Positions 12,205-22,855 of a stretch of DNA of 64,000 nucleotides are shown piece after piece. Location of the stretch: NCBI GenBank assembly GCA_019095985.1, contig CM032662.1:2746154-2810153 (forward strand), written 5' to 3'. The notes beneath the pieces were generated by a model, which was given only the letters and a program-made list of their open reading frames with translations, was not told the origin of the DNA and ran no database searches. Within the stretch, counting starts at the first letter, position 1; every line of letters starts with the position of its first letter. The translations under genes and the position numbers were made by a program. The stretch comes from Streblospio benedicti. Its lineage: Eukaryota; Annelida; Polychaeta; Spionida; Spionidae.

Positions 12205-12768
12205 GTGTGTATGAACTTTAGTCTTATCTGAATAAAAACAGATCGTGCATGCTTCCAAAATACAGTGCAACTTTGAGGAAAATATATTACAACCCACTTT
12301 TAACTATCTCAAAAATTGTGTCGATCTTTGCAAACAGTCTGATAGATCCTGGTGACTAAAAGGCTTGGAGTGGGCAGTTGAGATGTAGACTGTGTGTATG
12401 GTAAATCGTCTGTAAATCATAGTACAGTAGTATACATTCCACACACCCTCCCATGATGCTGGGGCCCATGAAATGCACAGCTTTCCATAAATTTGACACT
12501 CATAGACTGATGCCCGGTGGCATCAATGTTGCACTTTGAAAGAAATCAAAGTTTGCTGCTTCACGTACGTCTCACGTACGTCTCACGGACGTCGTAAGTT
12601 TCATGTAACTAACACTGGAAATGCACAAAATCATTTAGAAAATACCACCACCTCCTGTTATCTCGCTTGTTGAAATATGAAATTGCCTCTCTTTATACAG
12701 GTGGGGGGTTTGGGGTGTGTGTCAAACAGAGGACAAGGCGGGGTGGGCGGGGGCAGGGGGGGGGGAAT

Positions 12769-13233
12769 GTCTAACTGGATCTGGATCTGGATATGTAATT
12801 CACAAGTAAGCCAGTCTCAGATGAGAGACTGGCCTCCTCTTATGAGGCAACGCGTGAATGGGAGGCCACGTGGTGTTTGTACATGTACCTCTCCAGAGGC
12901 AGGCTAGGTAGCCAACTGAGCCTCAGGGGTGGGGGGATCACACTAGCTATAGTTTTCAAACTAGGTGAGTTCTTTTACGTGCAGAGGTGTGGCTCTCCTC
13001 TACATGGGACACGTCTTTTAACAAGGCTTCCGAACCTCCGCTTGGCGTCGCTACTGTCTAGAAGTAACACTGTATGGTGGCGACGTGCTTCGTGGAAATC
13101 AGCAACTCAGTGGCAGATGCACGACGTATTGGTTTTGGCGACACTGTGTCTGCCATGACCGGGCGGCGAACTTACGACGCAAACAACTCCTGTTTTCAAG
13201 TCGTACGCTCTAACCACTGAGCTACTGAGGACC
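12769..13233 (-). mobile_element. SINE with tRNA-like head (minus strand), copy 2 only
   Basis: Read on the minus strand, 13160-13233 begins GGTCCTCAGTAGCTCAGTGG and continues TTAGAGCGTACGACT. AGCTCAGTGGTTAGAGC is a near-perfect tRNA A box. A degraded B box follows about 45 bases on (AAGTTCGCCGCCC). The body continues to about 12769 and includes a hairpin at 12811-12832 (CCAGTCTC / GAGACTGG). Copy 1 lacks the whole block at the equivalent point near 490, so the insertion boundaries can be read by comparison. It lands next to a G-run. Confidence 0.65.
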
Positions 13234-13981
13234 ACTTAACTGTTGTATGTTGTGATAAAGTGGGTGTGTGGTATGTATACTCCTATGATTTACAGACACT
13301 ATAGCATACACATTTATACTACTATTACATGGGCCCCGGCATCATGGGAGGGTGTGTGCTATGTATACTACTATGATTTATAAACACTATACCATACACA
13401 TTACTTCTATATCCGTGACGCCATCACAATAAACATTGTACAGCAAAACCTCCTACATCAGCCCCTGGTGACTTGATTAAATGGTCTGATTAGAAGGATT
13501 GTTGTCTGTTAAATAAGTATTTGTATATTGTATGGTTAATACTAGATCCATACCCTGTGGGTAATAGCTAGAAAAATGCAATTTTGACATGTGGTCCAAA
13601 TTAAAGGTTCTTCTGTATACATGCATATAGTTACCATTTATTAAAATAATGATTTTCTATGACGTTTTTTTACCGTCTATGAACTTACAATTTAGGTGGG
13701 TCTTTCATAATATCACAATGATAGATTTGACTTTGTGTGAACACTAAATTATAGCTAGTTTTTGCGTAATTAAAGATTTAAATTGATAAGCTATATCAGA
13801 TTAGTTTGTTAACGGCACACCAGTTCGACGACGGGGTTTCATGGGTTACTGCTGTTTAACAGATATACGGTCACCTAAAGACGCCTGCCCTCCTACAGGG
13901 CTCGGAATACGTACTCTCTATCAGCCCCGGGTCTAAGTAGTCAAGTTTCAGCTAAATTTAAATTGATGACAAGCATTAGAT

Positions 13982-14396
13982 TCTCGGGGGTGGGGGGTGG
14001 GATGTTACTTTGGGGGTGAATGGGTAGGGGGGTGCCACTGAAGGTCCAAAATCATACCCCTTAGTGAAACCAGTGAAACTATGAAAATGATACCCCAAGT
14101 GAAACCACCGGATGTAAACAATGGGGTATTATCCCTAGGGGTATTATTCTATGTGATACTGTTATGAAGACAAGATTTTCTACAACTTATATTTACCTTT
14201 TATGCTTTTTATGGGTCTATAATGCAAAATCACTTGAAAAGAGAGCTAGATATTGAACCTCGAGATAGAACCTCCCTTAGTCAAACTGGCCGGAATGTTT
14301 AAATCATGACCCCTATTGAAACTGAGAGGTGGAAAAGGTGACCCCTATCAGTGGCACATGCTGTTTAGGGGGACTATGGAAGTACCCCCCCCCCCC
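13982..14396. mobile_element. G/C-rich foldback element, copy 2 only
   Basis: The block starts with G-runs (TCGGGGGTGGGGGGTGGGA) and ends with a run of 12 C. Inside the ends, GGTGCCACTGA near 14032-14042 faces TCAGTGGCAC near 14348-14357, so the ends are inverted. Copy 1 lacks it. It is most likely a short non-autonomous DNA transposon. No protein is encoded and the exact target duplication is unclear. Confidence 0.5.
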
Positions 14397-16469
14397 TCTA
14401 TCAAGACCACCCATGCTGTGTGCCAATATCAAGTCTACATATAGAGAGATAGCCTCTTTACAGAGTATTCTGCACGTTTTAGCTATTCCTGCTCACTTCT
14501 TTGTAGCATCTTCTGACTAGCAATGATTTAGTTATTAGTTTCTAGCTGTATACCCTGTGTTGCTCGAGTTGAAACAGATGAGATCCAGAACACATTAAAT
14601 CCTCCTTCCCCCATCCTTCCCTCTGTTCCCCTTCCCTCACACCAGCTTCCGTCAGAATACAGGTCTGTGATAGATTGAATACACTTCCATCACCTTCCTC
14701 CCATCGGCATAAGTCATAGCCATATACAAACTACGTGTATATGGCAATGATTGATCCCTCTAATATCCCTTCCACCAGCTTCTGCTACCCCTGGTAAACA
14801 CACGTGGAACAGATTAAATGTTCCACCCTCCTCTACCCTTCCTTTGGCCGCCACCCCCCTCTTCTCTCCCCTCTCTACACCATCCCCAATATAAACAGGT
14901 CCGGATCAGTCTAAATGCATCTCCATCACCCCCTTCCTACTGCTCGGATCGAAACATGAAATCTGGAACAGATTAAATGCTCCTCCCTTCCCCTCCCTTC
15001 CTCACCAACATAACATCTGCCACCACCCCTCAACAAATCTGGGCTGGAACAGACATCTCTCTGTCCCCCATTCCTCACAACAGCTCCCGTCACTATGGGA
15101 CAAATTAAATACACCTCCATCATCTTCTTTCCATCATCATATGTGACAGCTATACACACTACAGAGGGGGAAATATACTTATTTTGAGATGTGATAATGG
15201 CCCTTGATTTTTTTTATGAAAAATGAAAATTGGGGTCAATTTCCTTTGAGAATTATGAGAAATTAAATAATCCAGAAATTGTGAAATGAAACCGGTTAGA
15301 AAATTAGTGAGAATGGCCCAGGAGTTTTGCTGAGACTTGAGAATGGGGTAGGGTATATTCTTCCCTCACCACATGTATATAGCAATGATTAATCTGTCTA
15401 GTACCTCTCCCCCCAGCTACTGCTCGGGTTGCAACCAATTAGATCTGGAGCAGATGAAATGCTCCCCCATTCACCTCACAACCAATCACAACCCCCCAAA
15501 CAACCACCACCTCAGCCCAACAATGTACGTGTAACGTACATTTGACTTACACAAACCTTTAACATATTGCATGTGTTTAAAAAAACCATGGCGCTGTAAG
15601 CAGCATGACTAACATTTCTTAAAAATTCTTTTTTCTTGTTTTTATCATTAAAACCAATTTATTTGGTTTGAAATGTAGACATTATAATGACCACCAAGTT
15701 GTCCTGATTGTACATACATTATTTGGAGTATGTACGTCCTGTGGCTAAAAAGCCTTTTGTGATAAAAAAAACTCGCTTCTTCCTTTATATATAGATTAAT
15801 GAGCAAACTCCATGAAGAGAACACTTCAATCTTATTTGATTAACCATGTAACAACATGCATTAAGTATTTTTAACTAGTCATTGTAGATCAATAAGATTG
15901 TACTTTAAAGAAATGGGGACGTCGTATCCTCGTGTTTTATCACTTCTGTGATCGTGTATGATCGTGAGGTGCTGTATTTTGTGAAGACGACTTATTAAAT
16001 TACTCACTTCCTGATGTTGGCCGGTTAAAGTATCACCCGTCTATTTCTACATATTATGCTCGTAACATATCAGTAACATACTGCCATATGAATATTGATG
16101 TTTACTAAACTGGTGTTTATTATACACAGATAAAAATCTACTCATAGGCTGGATATATTACCTGTTATGTGATACACTGATGCCTAGATCTAAAAATGAG
16201 AAATAGGATTATAATAATAAAGACAAAATAAAGTCAGTTTGTGTGTTACCATGTGTCATAATAAATAGTCGGTTTATTGCATCATTTTGGATATTTGGAT
16301 AGCCTCTAGGAGACCTGGGATGCGTATGTTAGCAGTGTTCTAAAGGTGAGCTTTCTATAAGGACATTTTTGTATAAAATATTGACAGGTCTGGTAATCTG
16401 GGTCATGGCAATTTGAAACTGGAATGCTAAAACTGAATGTTAAAATGTATTAATGTGTGTTCTAATGTT

Positions 16470-16656
16470 TCCTGCCTTGACAGACCCAGAGTGTGCAGAG
16501 TGTGCACCCCCACCCCCAGAACGATCCCACCCCCACCCCCACCCCCAGGTTAAAGTATCTTATGTCTAATGGAGCACAAAATGCTCGGTTTACATTTATC
16601 TTAACCTATGTTTGACTTTTCTGTAAGTTCCTTCAGTCTGCCTTTTGATTGGCTGT
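16470..16656. other. Copy 2 private block with CCCCCA-type repeat
   Basis: Contains repeated ACCCCC words at about 16506-16553. Copy 1 passes directly from about 4718 to 4719 without it. It is a simple-repeat-associated indel; no gene is seen. Confidence 0.5.
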
Positions 16657-17286
16657 AGTCTTAGAGACAACTTCCATCATAAACTGAAGCTTTGAATGAG
16701 GGGTTAATAGTTTCAATAACTTCTGAATCGAATGAGAAGTCTGAAATATACAAATGACAAATGACAATTTTATTTTTTTATCTAAAAGTTCATATGGCTT
16801 GGATGAAATATATATACAAAGGCTATTGACCTCTTTCAGTGTTTATAAACATGGGCACCGGTTGGAAGATGCGCGCGCAAGTTGGCCTCAAAACATTAGT
16901 CCTGATCCCAGTCTGGCTCTCATGACTACAATTTACACCAGGTAATTGGCACACTTATTCAGAGATGTGAACATCCATTTTTTCCCCGTATTTTTATGGT
17001 TTTTGACCTCTGAAAAATCATTACGTACGGGACATGGTTTTATTACGGGAATTCACTAGTTTAAGAAAAATATGGTAATTTATTGCAAACTTTCGTTGAA
17101 AATAGTGTGAATAATGCCTCCCAGAAAGATTTGGTGTTCATAACGGAAACGCTGCTGGATCACGGCAGTAATGTTTTGTAGCACGGAAAAAACATGTTTG
17201 TGTGAGGCTGTTTCTGCGTTGTTGTAAATGTAAGTGGCGCCGGATGCTAGTGTTGGTGCATGTGCATGTGTAGGTGCAAAAAGGAA

Positions 17287-17296
17287 ATGGACGCTG
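17287..17296 (+). CDS. Possible short upstream exon end (M-D-A-)
   Basis: ATGGACGCTG is followed by a strong donor GTAAGT. The single overhanging G joins in phase with the two-base start of the exon at 18338, giving MDAESAVYNVTV. An in-frame stop lies 45 bases upstream. The ATG could be a true start, or this could be the end of an internal exon. Copy 1 diverges right at this point (about 5347) and lacks the donor. Confidence 0.3.
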
Positions 17297-18337
17297 GTAA
17301 GTTTTATTTTTCTAGAATATAAAAGTAATGATAGAATAATCCATGCATGATGATTGCTTATAAGATGTTACATAAAGTTATCTATTGTTAATCGCGATGA
17401 CACTGCTTCAAAATGCCATAAGATGGCCTTGTATGTCAAAGCCTAGCTATGAGTATGACAGTATCTGATCTACTCTTGTGTTGAACACCCAACCACATGG
17501 AGGGAGCCACTCAGCATAGCTGTGTTTACATTTATACACACCACATTTCTGGGTTATTTTCTGGGTTGAATGAATTCTGTCATTTAACACAGTGGCAGAT
17601 ACTGTATAAATTGGTGGTTTTTGCTACGTATCGCCCTCATTAGTGCTTATTGTGAGTAGATAAACATTAAGATTTTATTAAGATTTTCAATTATTTTTAT
17701 TAAGATTTTTGCTTGAAAATTAAGATTTTTCATAGCTGTGATTAAGATTTTCAACTCTGACGGACTCACATCTCTGCTTATTGATCATCATTTGATCATT
17801 TCTCGCATACTTGCAACTGCAACAAATTTAGCGCACAATGCTGATCACTCACACAGTCACTCACTCACTCTTTCAACCCTATGACCTGTACCTATTGAAC
17901 ATGTAGGTGCCACGATGATAATCCTTAAATAGTATATTAACGCACATACCTTGGCCGGCCCCGCTGGCTGCGGTCGCTATGGTAACCGCAGATGTGGCGA
18001 TCAGGGAGACGTACTTATGAAATAGAAGTGTACTTAGGCGTTTGGATATAAGTATAGTATTTAAAATATATGTAAATAGAATCGACCAACACCAATGTAC
18101 ACGTCTTGCCCAAGTCATTGGCACCATCCAAATATATGTCTTTTTTCAAGTAACATGTACATTTTAAGTTTTAACTGGACGTAGTGGACAAAACTTACTA
18201 GGAGAGTAAATAATTATTAGTCTAATAAGTGTTTTAAATGGTGCCAATAACTTGGGCATGGCATTTTACCTAACTTCTCACATTTTTTTCACTCCTATGC
18301 CCATGGTAATTCATGTGCACTTCTTGTTTGTGTGTAG

Positions 18338-18443
18338 AATCCGCTGTGTATAACGTGACGGTGCCTACCTCTCTGCCAGCTTCACCTGAGGATGCGTTTG
18401 AGGCAAGCTTCAGGCGGCGTTCGACAAGGAACTCAGTCGCCAG
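18338..18443 (+). CDS. Candidate exon, unknown protein
   Basis: Acceptor TTGTTTGTGTGTAG and donor CAG|GTGAGG bound 106 nt: two bases, 34 codons and two bases. It reads SAVYNVTVPTSLPASPEDAF and then EASFRRRSTRNSVA. GC content is clearly above the flanks and both splice sites are good. It joins in phase with the donor at 17297. A short basic cluster (FRRRSTR) is the only visible motif. The exon is missing from copy 1, where about 1.15 kb is absent. From memory, VTVPTSLP followed by an aromatic/basic helix weakly recalls the mid-region of CCDC180, but I would not name it on that. Confidence 0.6.
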
Positions 18444-18611
18444 GTGAGGCAAAGTGGCAACTGTGAACTCAATTCTAATGATCTCAGTGTTCTCCGGTCT
18501 GTGATTGGGCAGGCTTTTTATTCAAATTATATGTAGAGCATGTACTGGTCGTTCATATATTTCGGTATACAAGAAATATTGTGTTTTTTGCTTTTCATGT
18601 CCAACATCCAG

Positions 18612-18682
18612 CTCCATACTACGTGCTGCGCTGTAAGCAGGCAGCAGCAATTCCACACACTCTCCTAAACATCACCAAAACA
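18612..18682 (+). CDS. Candidate exon, unknown protein
   Basis: An acceptor (CCAACATCCAG) and a strong donor (ACA|GTAAGT) bound 71 nt reading PYYVLRCKQAAAIPHTLLNI and then TKT. The frame needs a one-base overhang from the previous exon, but the exon at 18338 ends with two. Either another exon lies between them or one of the two is not used. It is copy 2 only. Confidence 0.4.
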
Positions 18683-18779
18683 GTAAGTCAACGCTATTTT
18701 ATTGCTATGTATCCATTTTTGTGAGTGATTTATATGCTAGAACCTATTTATCTCGAGCCTTGAATTAATGTATAGACAC

Positions 18780-19172
18780 TAGTGTGTGGACGGTTCGAGA
18801 AAATTGTGACCGGTTAATCGGCTCTATGTAACCGAACCGTAACCGATTAACCGTAGTACTGTAGATCTAGATACGTAACACCTAGTTTTTAGTACGATAC
18901 TGCGACTGGATATATTGATTGGACACCCTGTAATAATTAGCGTTTGAAAAAAAATCGCGGTTTATGCATTTCGTCTTTTACGTTCACCAGCAAGGCAATT
19001 TGAACTGCCAAAAATGTTAAATCACGCAAAATTAATGAAATATATGGATATATATAGCTTGGGCTTGAAAATAATCATCAAAATCAATAACCGGGTTGTC
19101 AATGTATTGACCGGTTATGCTTAGAAAATCGACCGTTGGCCAGCGGTTATCCGGTTAACCGTCCACACACTA
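18780..19172. mobile_element. hAT-type MITE with perfect 8-bp target duplication
   Basis: The element of 393 bp starts TAGTGTGTGGACGGTT and ends with the exact reverse complement of these 16 bases. It is flanked on both sides by ATAGACAC (18772-18779 and 19173-19180), a perfect 8-bp target duplication. That size, together with the TA-G-TG-type tip, is the mark of the hAT superfamily. The interior holds further GGTTAA/TTAACC words and no protein. It is non-autonomous and must rely on a transposase from elsewhere. The intact duplication and tips suggest a fairly recent insertion. Confidence 0.85.
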
Positions 19173-19180
19173 ATAGACAC

Positions 19181-20440
19181 CGTATTCGTTCTAATAAGCG
19201 CACAGTGCGCTCACGAAAAACAAATTTCAACAAAACCAAACACTCAAGAGATGTCTGATAAGCGCCACCCAACAACTTTTCGTGGTTCATATTTGACATA
19301 TGTTTAATAGAATAGGGGTGGGGTAAGTATTTGGCCATAAAATCACAACTACTCCCTCAATTTACTCATGTAGTAAAATTGATTTGCTTGTAGGCCAGTT
19401 TTTCTTCACCAAAGCTAGAATTGAGAATCAGAAATAAAAAGTATATGTCATTGTAAGATGAACACATATTTTCCATGGGTGCACTGACATTAATTCCTGT
19501 TCTTCTGGTTGATGAATCAATATTTGTGATACTGGATCGTGTGGAACTAGTACTAGTGGACAGTCGAGTCGAAACGCCAAAAACGGTGATCGCAGAATAC
19601 GGCGATATCGCAGAAAGTGGAGATCGTTTCTACAAACATGTTTATATTACAATAATGTAGCTTTTCTTATTGATGACGCCATAAAAAATCTTTAAACCGG
19701 TCGATAACGGGCGATTCGAAATCGCCGTATTTGGCTTAACATCTCCAAAAACTGCGATATCGCTGTTTTCTCCGTTCGAAAAATACACTGTGGAACAGAC
19801 AAGCTTGGGTGAGTTCTGCTCAACATGGAATTCAACAACTCTCAATGTCGCTTAGTTTCATATTGTTCTCTGTCTGGAGACTGAATTTGGAATCTGAATT
19901 TTGGAAATTCAAATTCAGTCTCCAGACAGAGAAAGACAAAAAAATAGGGAACCATCTGTGATATCCGAAATCAAACAAAGTGCAAGTTATGCAACAATTC
20001 TAAATTTACTAAATGCATATGGAATCCTAGCATACCATTGCCTTGTTTGGATTTATTTTGATTATTTGCAACGTATTATTGTCACAATTTGATGTCAAAC
20101 TTCAGAATTCAGGTCACTTTTCTGTGTAGTGGTTTCCCTACACACTCCATGTACAATGATAACCGGCAATAAACCACTGCAACGAGCCAGTTCAAACTGG
20201 CTGACACTTTCGTCGTGACGGTCAGACTGGGGCTAAAGATTAAGATTTGTAACATTCTGACTGGGGCTTTAGATGAACATTCATACCTCATAGTTGTGCA
20301 AAGTTTGAAACAAATCAGTTCATTGATAAATGCTCTAGCTTGTCCGGAGACATACATTCATGCATAGTTCAATAGAACTAACAAACACAAGGCTTTGCTT
20401 CAGCGACGCAATAACATATCACTAATTCATGTCTGACTCA
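19181..20440. other. No gene seen apart from a perfect hairpin
   Basis: AT-rich spacer private to copy 2. A second possible MITE fragment (ACCGTATTCGTTCTAATAAG) lies near 19180. A copy of the SCAGTCTGACTGGGGC-type repeat (see 46738) lies at about 20215-20280 on the minus strand. No coding island. Confidence 0.5.
19866..19933. repeat. Perfect 24-bp inverted repeat with 20-base loop
   Basis: The arms 19866-19889 and 19910-19933 are exact reverse complements (core GTCTGGAGACTGAATTTG / CAAATTCAGTCTCCAGAC). An RNA of this stretch would fold into an uninterrupted stem. It may be the tip of a foldback transposon. Confidence 0.9.
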
Positions 20441-20574
20441 CCCTGGCCCCTCCCCCTTTTCCCACCAAAATATTTGATTTTCATAGGGATTTTACATATT
20501 CGCCATCGAACGCACATACCAAAACCATGAGATCCCGTAATTGTGCCCCCTTTTCCAAAACCCTGGATCTGCCG
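20441..20574 (-). mobile_element. GGCAGATCC foldback MITE
   Basis: Ends in CCTGGATCTGCC preceded by CCCCCTTTTCCAAAA, the signature end of a family that occurs at least nine times in this window. The other end is degraded. Confidence 0.65.
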
Positions 20575-21306
20575 TAGGCTAGTACTGTGTATTATTAACA
20601 CAGGAGACTTGTCCAAAAGTGACCACGATCACATCAATTAGACACAGACATTTTTAGGTCACACAATTTCTTGATAACTTGGCAGCCATTTTTTTCTGAA
20701 TGTTTGGGTCAAAGGTTAAAAATATTTCTTGTCAAACACCACATTTGAACTGAGCGTACTCAAAATCGGTTACTGCAACTGTTTGACAACTTGTACTAAA
20801 AATGCTTCAGCATTTTCCCCAAAACATATTTATATTTGCCAAATGTGTGGAATGCATTATGTTTTTATTTTATTTTGTAGATGGTTGCTGGTAATGAAAG
20901 TTAATCTTGCATAGGTATTTTCAATGTAACTTGTTATTGATGAATGTTTTTGATATTTCTTATTTACATCAATGATAAAGATATCTGGAATCTTATTTTA
21001 TAAAATTTGTGTTAACCAGAAAGCAGTTTTTATCGTTTAGATGATATATATCGCTCCTGCATGCTGTGTGGAATGTTTGAAGAATTCAGTTTTCTAAAAC
21101 CTCTCAGTGACATTCATGGATAATATGTGAGAATCAATGTGGATATAAATTTATGTCAAGTTGAATCTATAGGGCTATATAACATAGCCTCTGCCAGGAC
21201 CCTATGTGATAAAGGCTGGTGTGACATAGCACGATAGACTTGGTGAAAGAATCGTCTAATATCCCTACTTAACAACCCAGTCAATTTATTCCACTATATC
21301 TATGTC

Positions 21307-21778
21307 TACCATTACAAATGGTGTAACTCAGAACATTGGCTGCGGCTGCCAGAGGGTTAAGCACTCTGTATCGGCGGCTTTCAGGCTGCTGGAGCAGGTG
21401 AAGTCTCCGCGGTGCGAGGCTGAACGCTGCTGCCAACGAGGCTGCCTCAAGACGAAGACGAAATCCAACAGCGCCGGTTTCCACGGTTACTGTGTGCGTC
21501 GTCGGCGCCGACTCCGACCTCTCGCCCGACCTCTGACCCCTGCGGCGGCGACCTCTGACCCCTGCGTGTCTCCGCCACGTGAACGCCACGTGGCACCACG
21601 GAGTGACAACCCGGAGACACCTGCAGGTGCCACGAGGAACATACCGCGAGGTGAGGCAGGCAGATTGGGGATTAGAAATGTCTCTGTCCATGCAAATAAT
21701 ACTGCGAGGTGCGTGGAAATAAACATTGAGCCTTTCACATTTTGGACTCGAGTAGTCAATAAGATTTGTGATTAGGAA
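21307..21778 (+). other. GC-rich, exon-like region with ambiguous frame
   Basis: A GC-rich island open on both strands, so no frame is secure. On the + strand one frame reads NIGCGCQRVKHSVSAAFRLL, then EQ at a possible donor (CAG|GTGAAG). Another reads TRLPQDEDEIQQRRF near 21435. A third contains PVSTVTVCVV near 21476. The words AGACGAAATCC, CCGGTTTCCACGGTTAC and GATTAGAAATGTCT(C)TGTCCA recur at 29.2-30.4 kb, so parts of this island are duplicated there. It may be an exon of the host gene that has been copied, or a decayed paralogue. Confidence 0.35.
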
Positions 21779-21968
21779 TGTCTGGGTTTTTGGAAAGGGG
21801 GGCGGGGCGCATGTAAGGAAAGGGGGGTGCACTTAAGGGATTTCATGAAAAACCCTATGAAAATGAAGTATTTTGGTTGGAATCTGCCTCTGGCTTATCA
21901 GCAGACATCCCGCTAATGGTGGACGACAATACATAACGCGCCACAGACCCCTTCCCCCCGGATCTGCC
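21779..21968 (+). mobile_element. GGCAGATCC foldback MITE
   Basis: Starts with the inner end GGGTTTTTGGAAAGGGGGG, contains the family core CACTTAAGGGATTTCAT and AAAATGAAGTATTTTGG, and ends CCCCCGGATCTGCC. The interior is longer than in other copies. Confidence 0.6.
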
Positions 21969-22224
21969 TACGAAGTTCCTGTGTTGGCCACCAGGTGTCT
22001 GCAGTAACCTCACAGTGACCTCCAATTATGATCACTTCTCTATTGAGATCTCCTCTAATATAAAACAACTTCTCACAGTCCCAAACTTTCATAATCTACT
22101 ACGACTACTAGAGATGGTCATGAACCTCCATAGAGACACAGGGCAGGTCCAGGATTTGGAAGGGCTGAGCTAGTAAGGATGAATGTCATCATCAACGAGT
22201 AAAGCAGTGAACTTTATTCGTTAG

Positions 22225-22379
22225 TCCACTGGTGTTTCGAGACCCAGCAATACGTGTGCTGCTTCCAGAGCACACTGGATGCCAGCAGCAGGCGTTGCCG
22301 TGGTGACGAGACCCGGCTACAGCAGACGCTCGACACATGGACGCTCCCACCACCGCCAGAACTCAGCATGCAGCTAGAG
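22225..22379 (+). CDS. Exon of an unnamed helical (coiled-coil-like) protein
   Basis: The acceptor CTTTATTCGTTAG and donor GAG|GTACAC bound 155 nt: two bases plus 51 codons, ending in phase 0. It reads HWCFETQQYVCCFQSTLDAS, then SRRCRGDETRLQQTLDTWTL and PPPPELSMQLE. The Leu/Gln/Asp-rich pattern suggests an amphipathic helix broken by a four-proline stretch. The two other + frames contain stops. It joins in phase with the exon at 22745, which starts a chain of five exons all in phase. The preceding exon, which should end with one extra base, is not identified. Cell role unknown. Confidence 0.7.
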
Positions 22380-22744
22380 GTACACACACCACCTACCCTA
22401 CTGGACATTTGAATGTAAAATCGTCTTTATTAAACAAGTACATTTGCTATGTATTTGATACAATACATTTAAAGAATGCTCTTTTAAATGATCTTAATTG
22501 GTTGCTGCAGTCATCGTTCTAGAAACTGTCATAAGGCATAAGGTGAGGATAAGATGGGAAAGTGCAACTAGTCAGTAGGACAAGTACTGTAGTCCCTTAA
22601 AGTAGTATATACATGTACTTATTTTCACACAAAAAAATTTACTCGTCCTGCTGAAAACTTGACAAATTTCTACTCTTCAATAAGATTGGACGAGTGCTGA
22701 CCGTGCTGTCACTTGGCTACTAAACATTCTCCCCCCCATTACAG

Positions 22745-22855
22745 GATCTGAGCGGTGTTATGTCGTCGTTGCTGTCACGGCTCAGTGAGCGTGTGTCAGC
22801 TCAACTCATGGCGCTCACAGCCCCGTGGTACCAGGCACTCAACACCAACGTCAAG
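22745..22855 (+). CDS. Exon of the same helical protein
   Basis: Flanked by a pyrimidine-rich acceptor (TCTCCCCCCCATTACAG) and donor AAG|GTAACC, 111 nt, exactly 37 codons. It reads DLSGVMSSLLSRLSERVSAQ, then LMALTAPWYQALNTNVK. The spacing of Leu, Val and Met fits an amphipathic helix. Phase 0 on both sides matches the neighbours at 22225 and 23980. GC content contrasts sharply with the AT-rich introns. Confidence 0.78.

Larger units (their letters stand above)
12205..21306. repeat. Segmental near-duplicate, copy 2
   Basis: Partner of 1-7995. It contains private inserts: a SINE (about 12769-13233), a G/C-rich foldback element (13982-14396), a C-rich 185-bp block (about 16470-16656), a 1.15-kb block (17297-18448) with an exon, and a hAT-type MITE (18780-19172). 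It lacks both LINE pieces of copy 1. The end at 21306 corresponds to 7995. After it the sequence continues into the exon-bearing region, whereas after copy 1 it continues into anomalous sequence and a gap. Confidence 0.9.

Noticed and set aside
13160-13233. tRNA gene on the minus strand
   Set aside because: A good A box but a degraded B box and no paired acceptor stem. The insert extends to about 12769 as a SINE.
21281-21832. 183-codon frame on the minus strand
   Set aside because: The GC-rich island is open on both strands. The minus frame runs into a MITE and has no domain, so it is a shadow.
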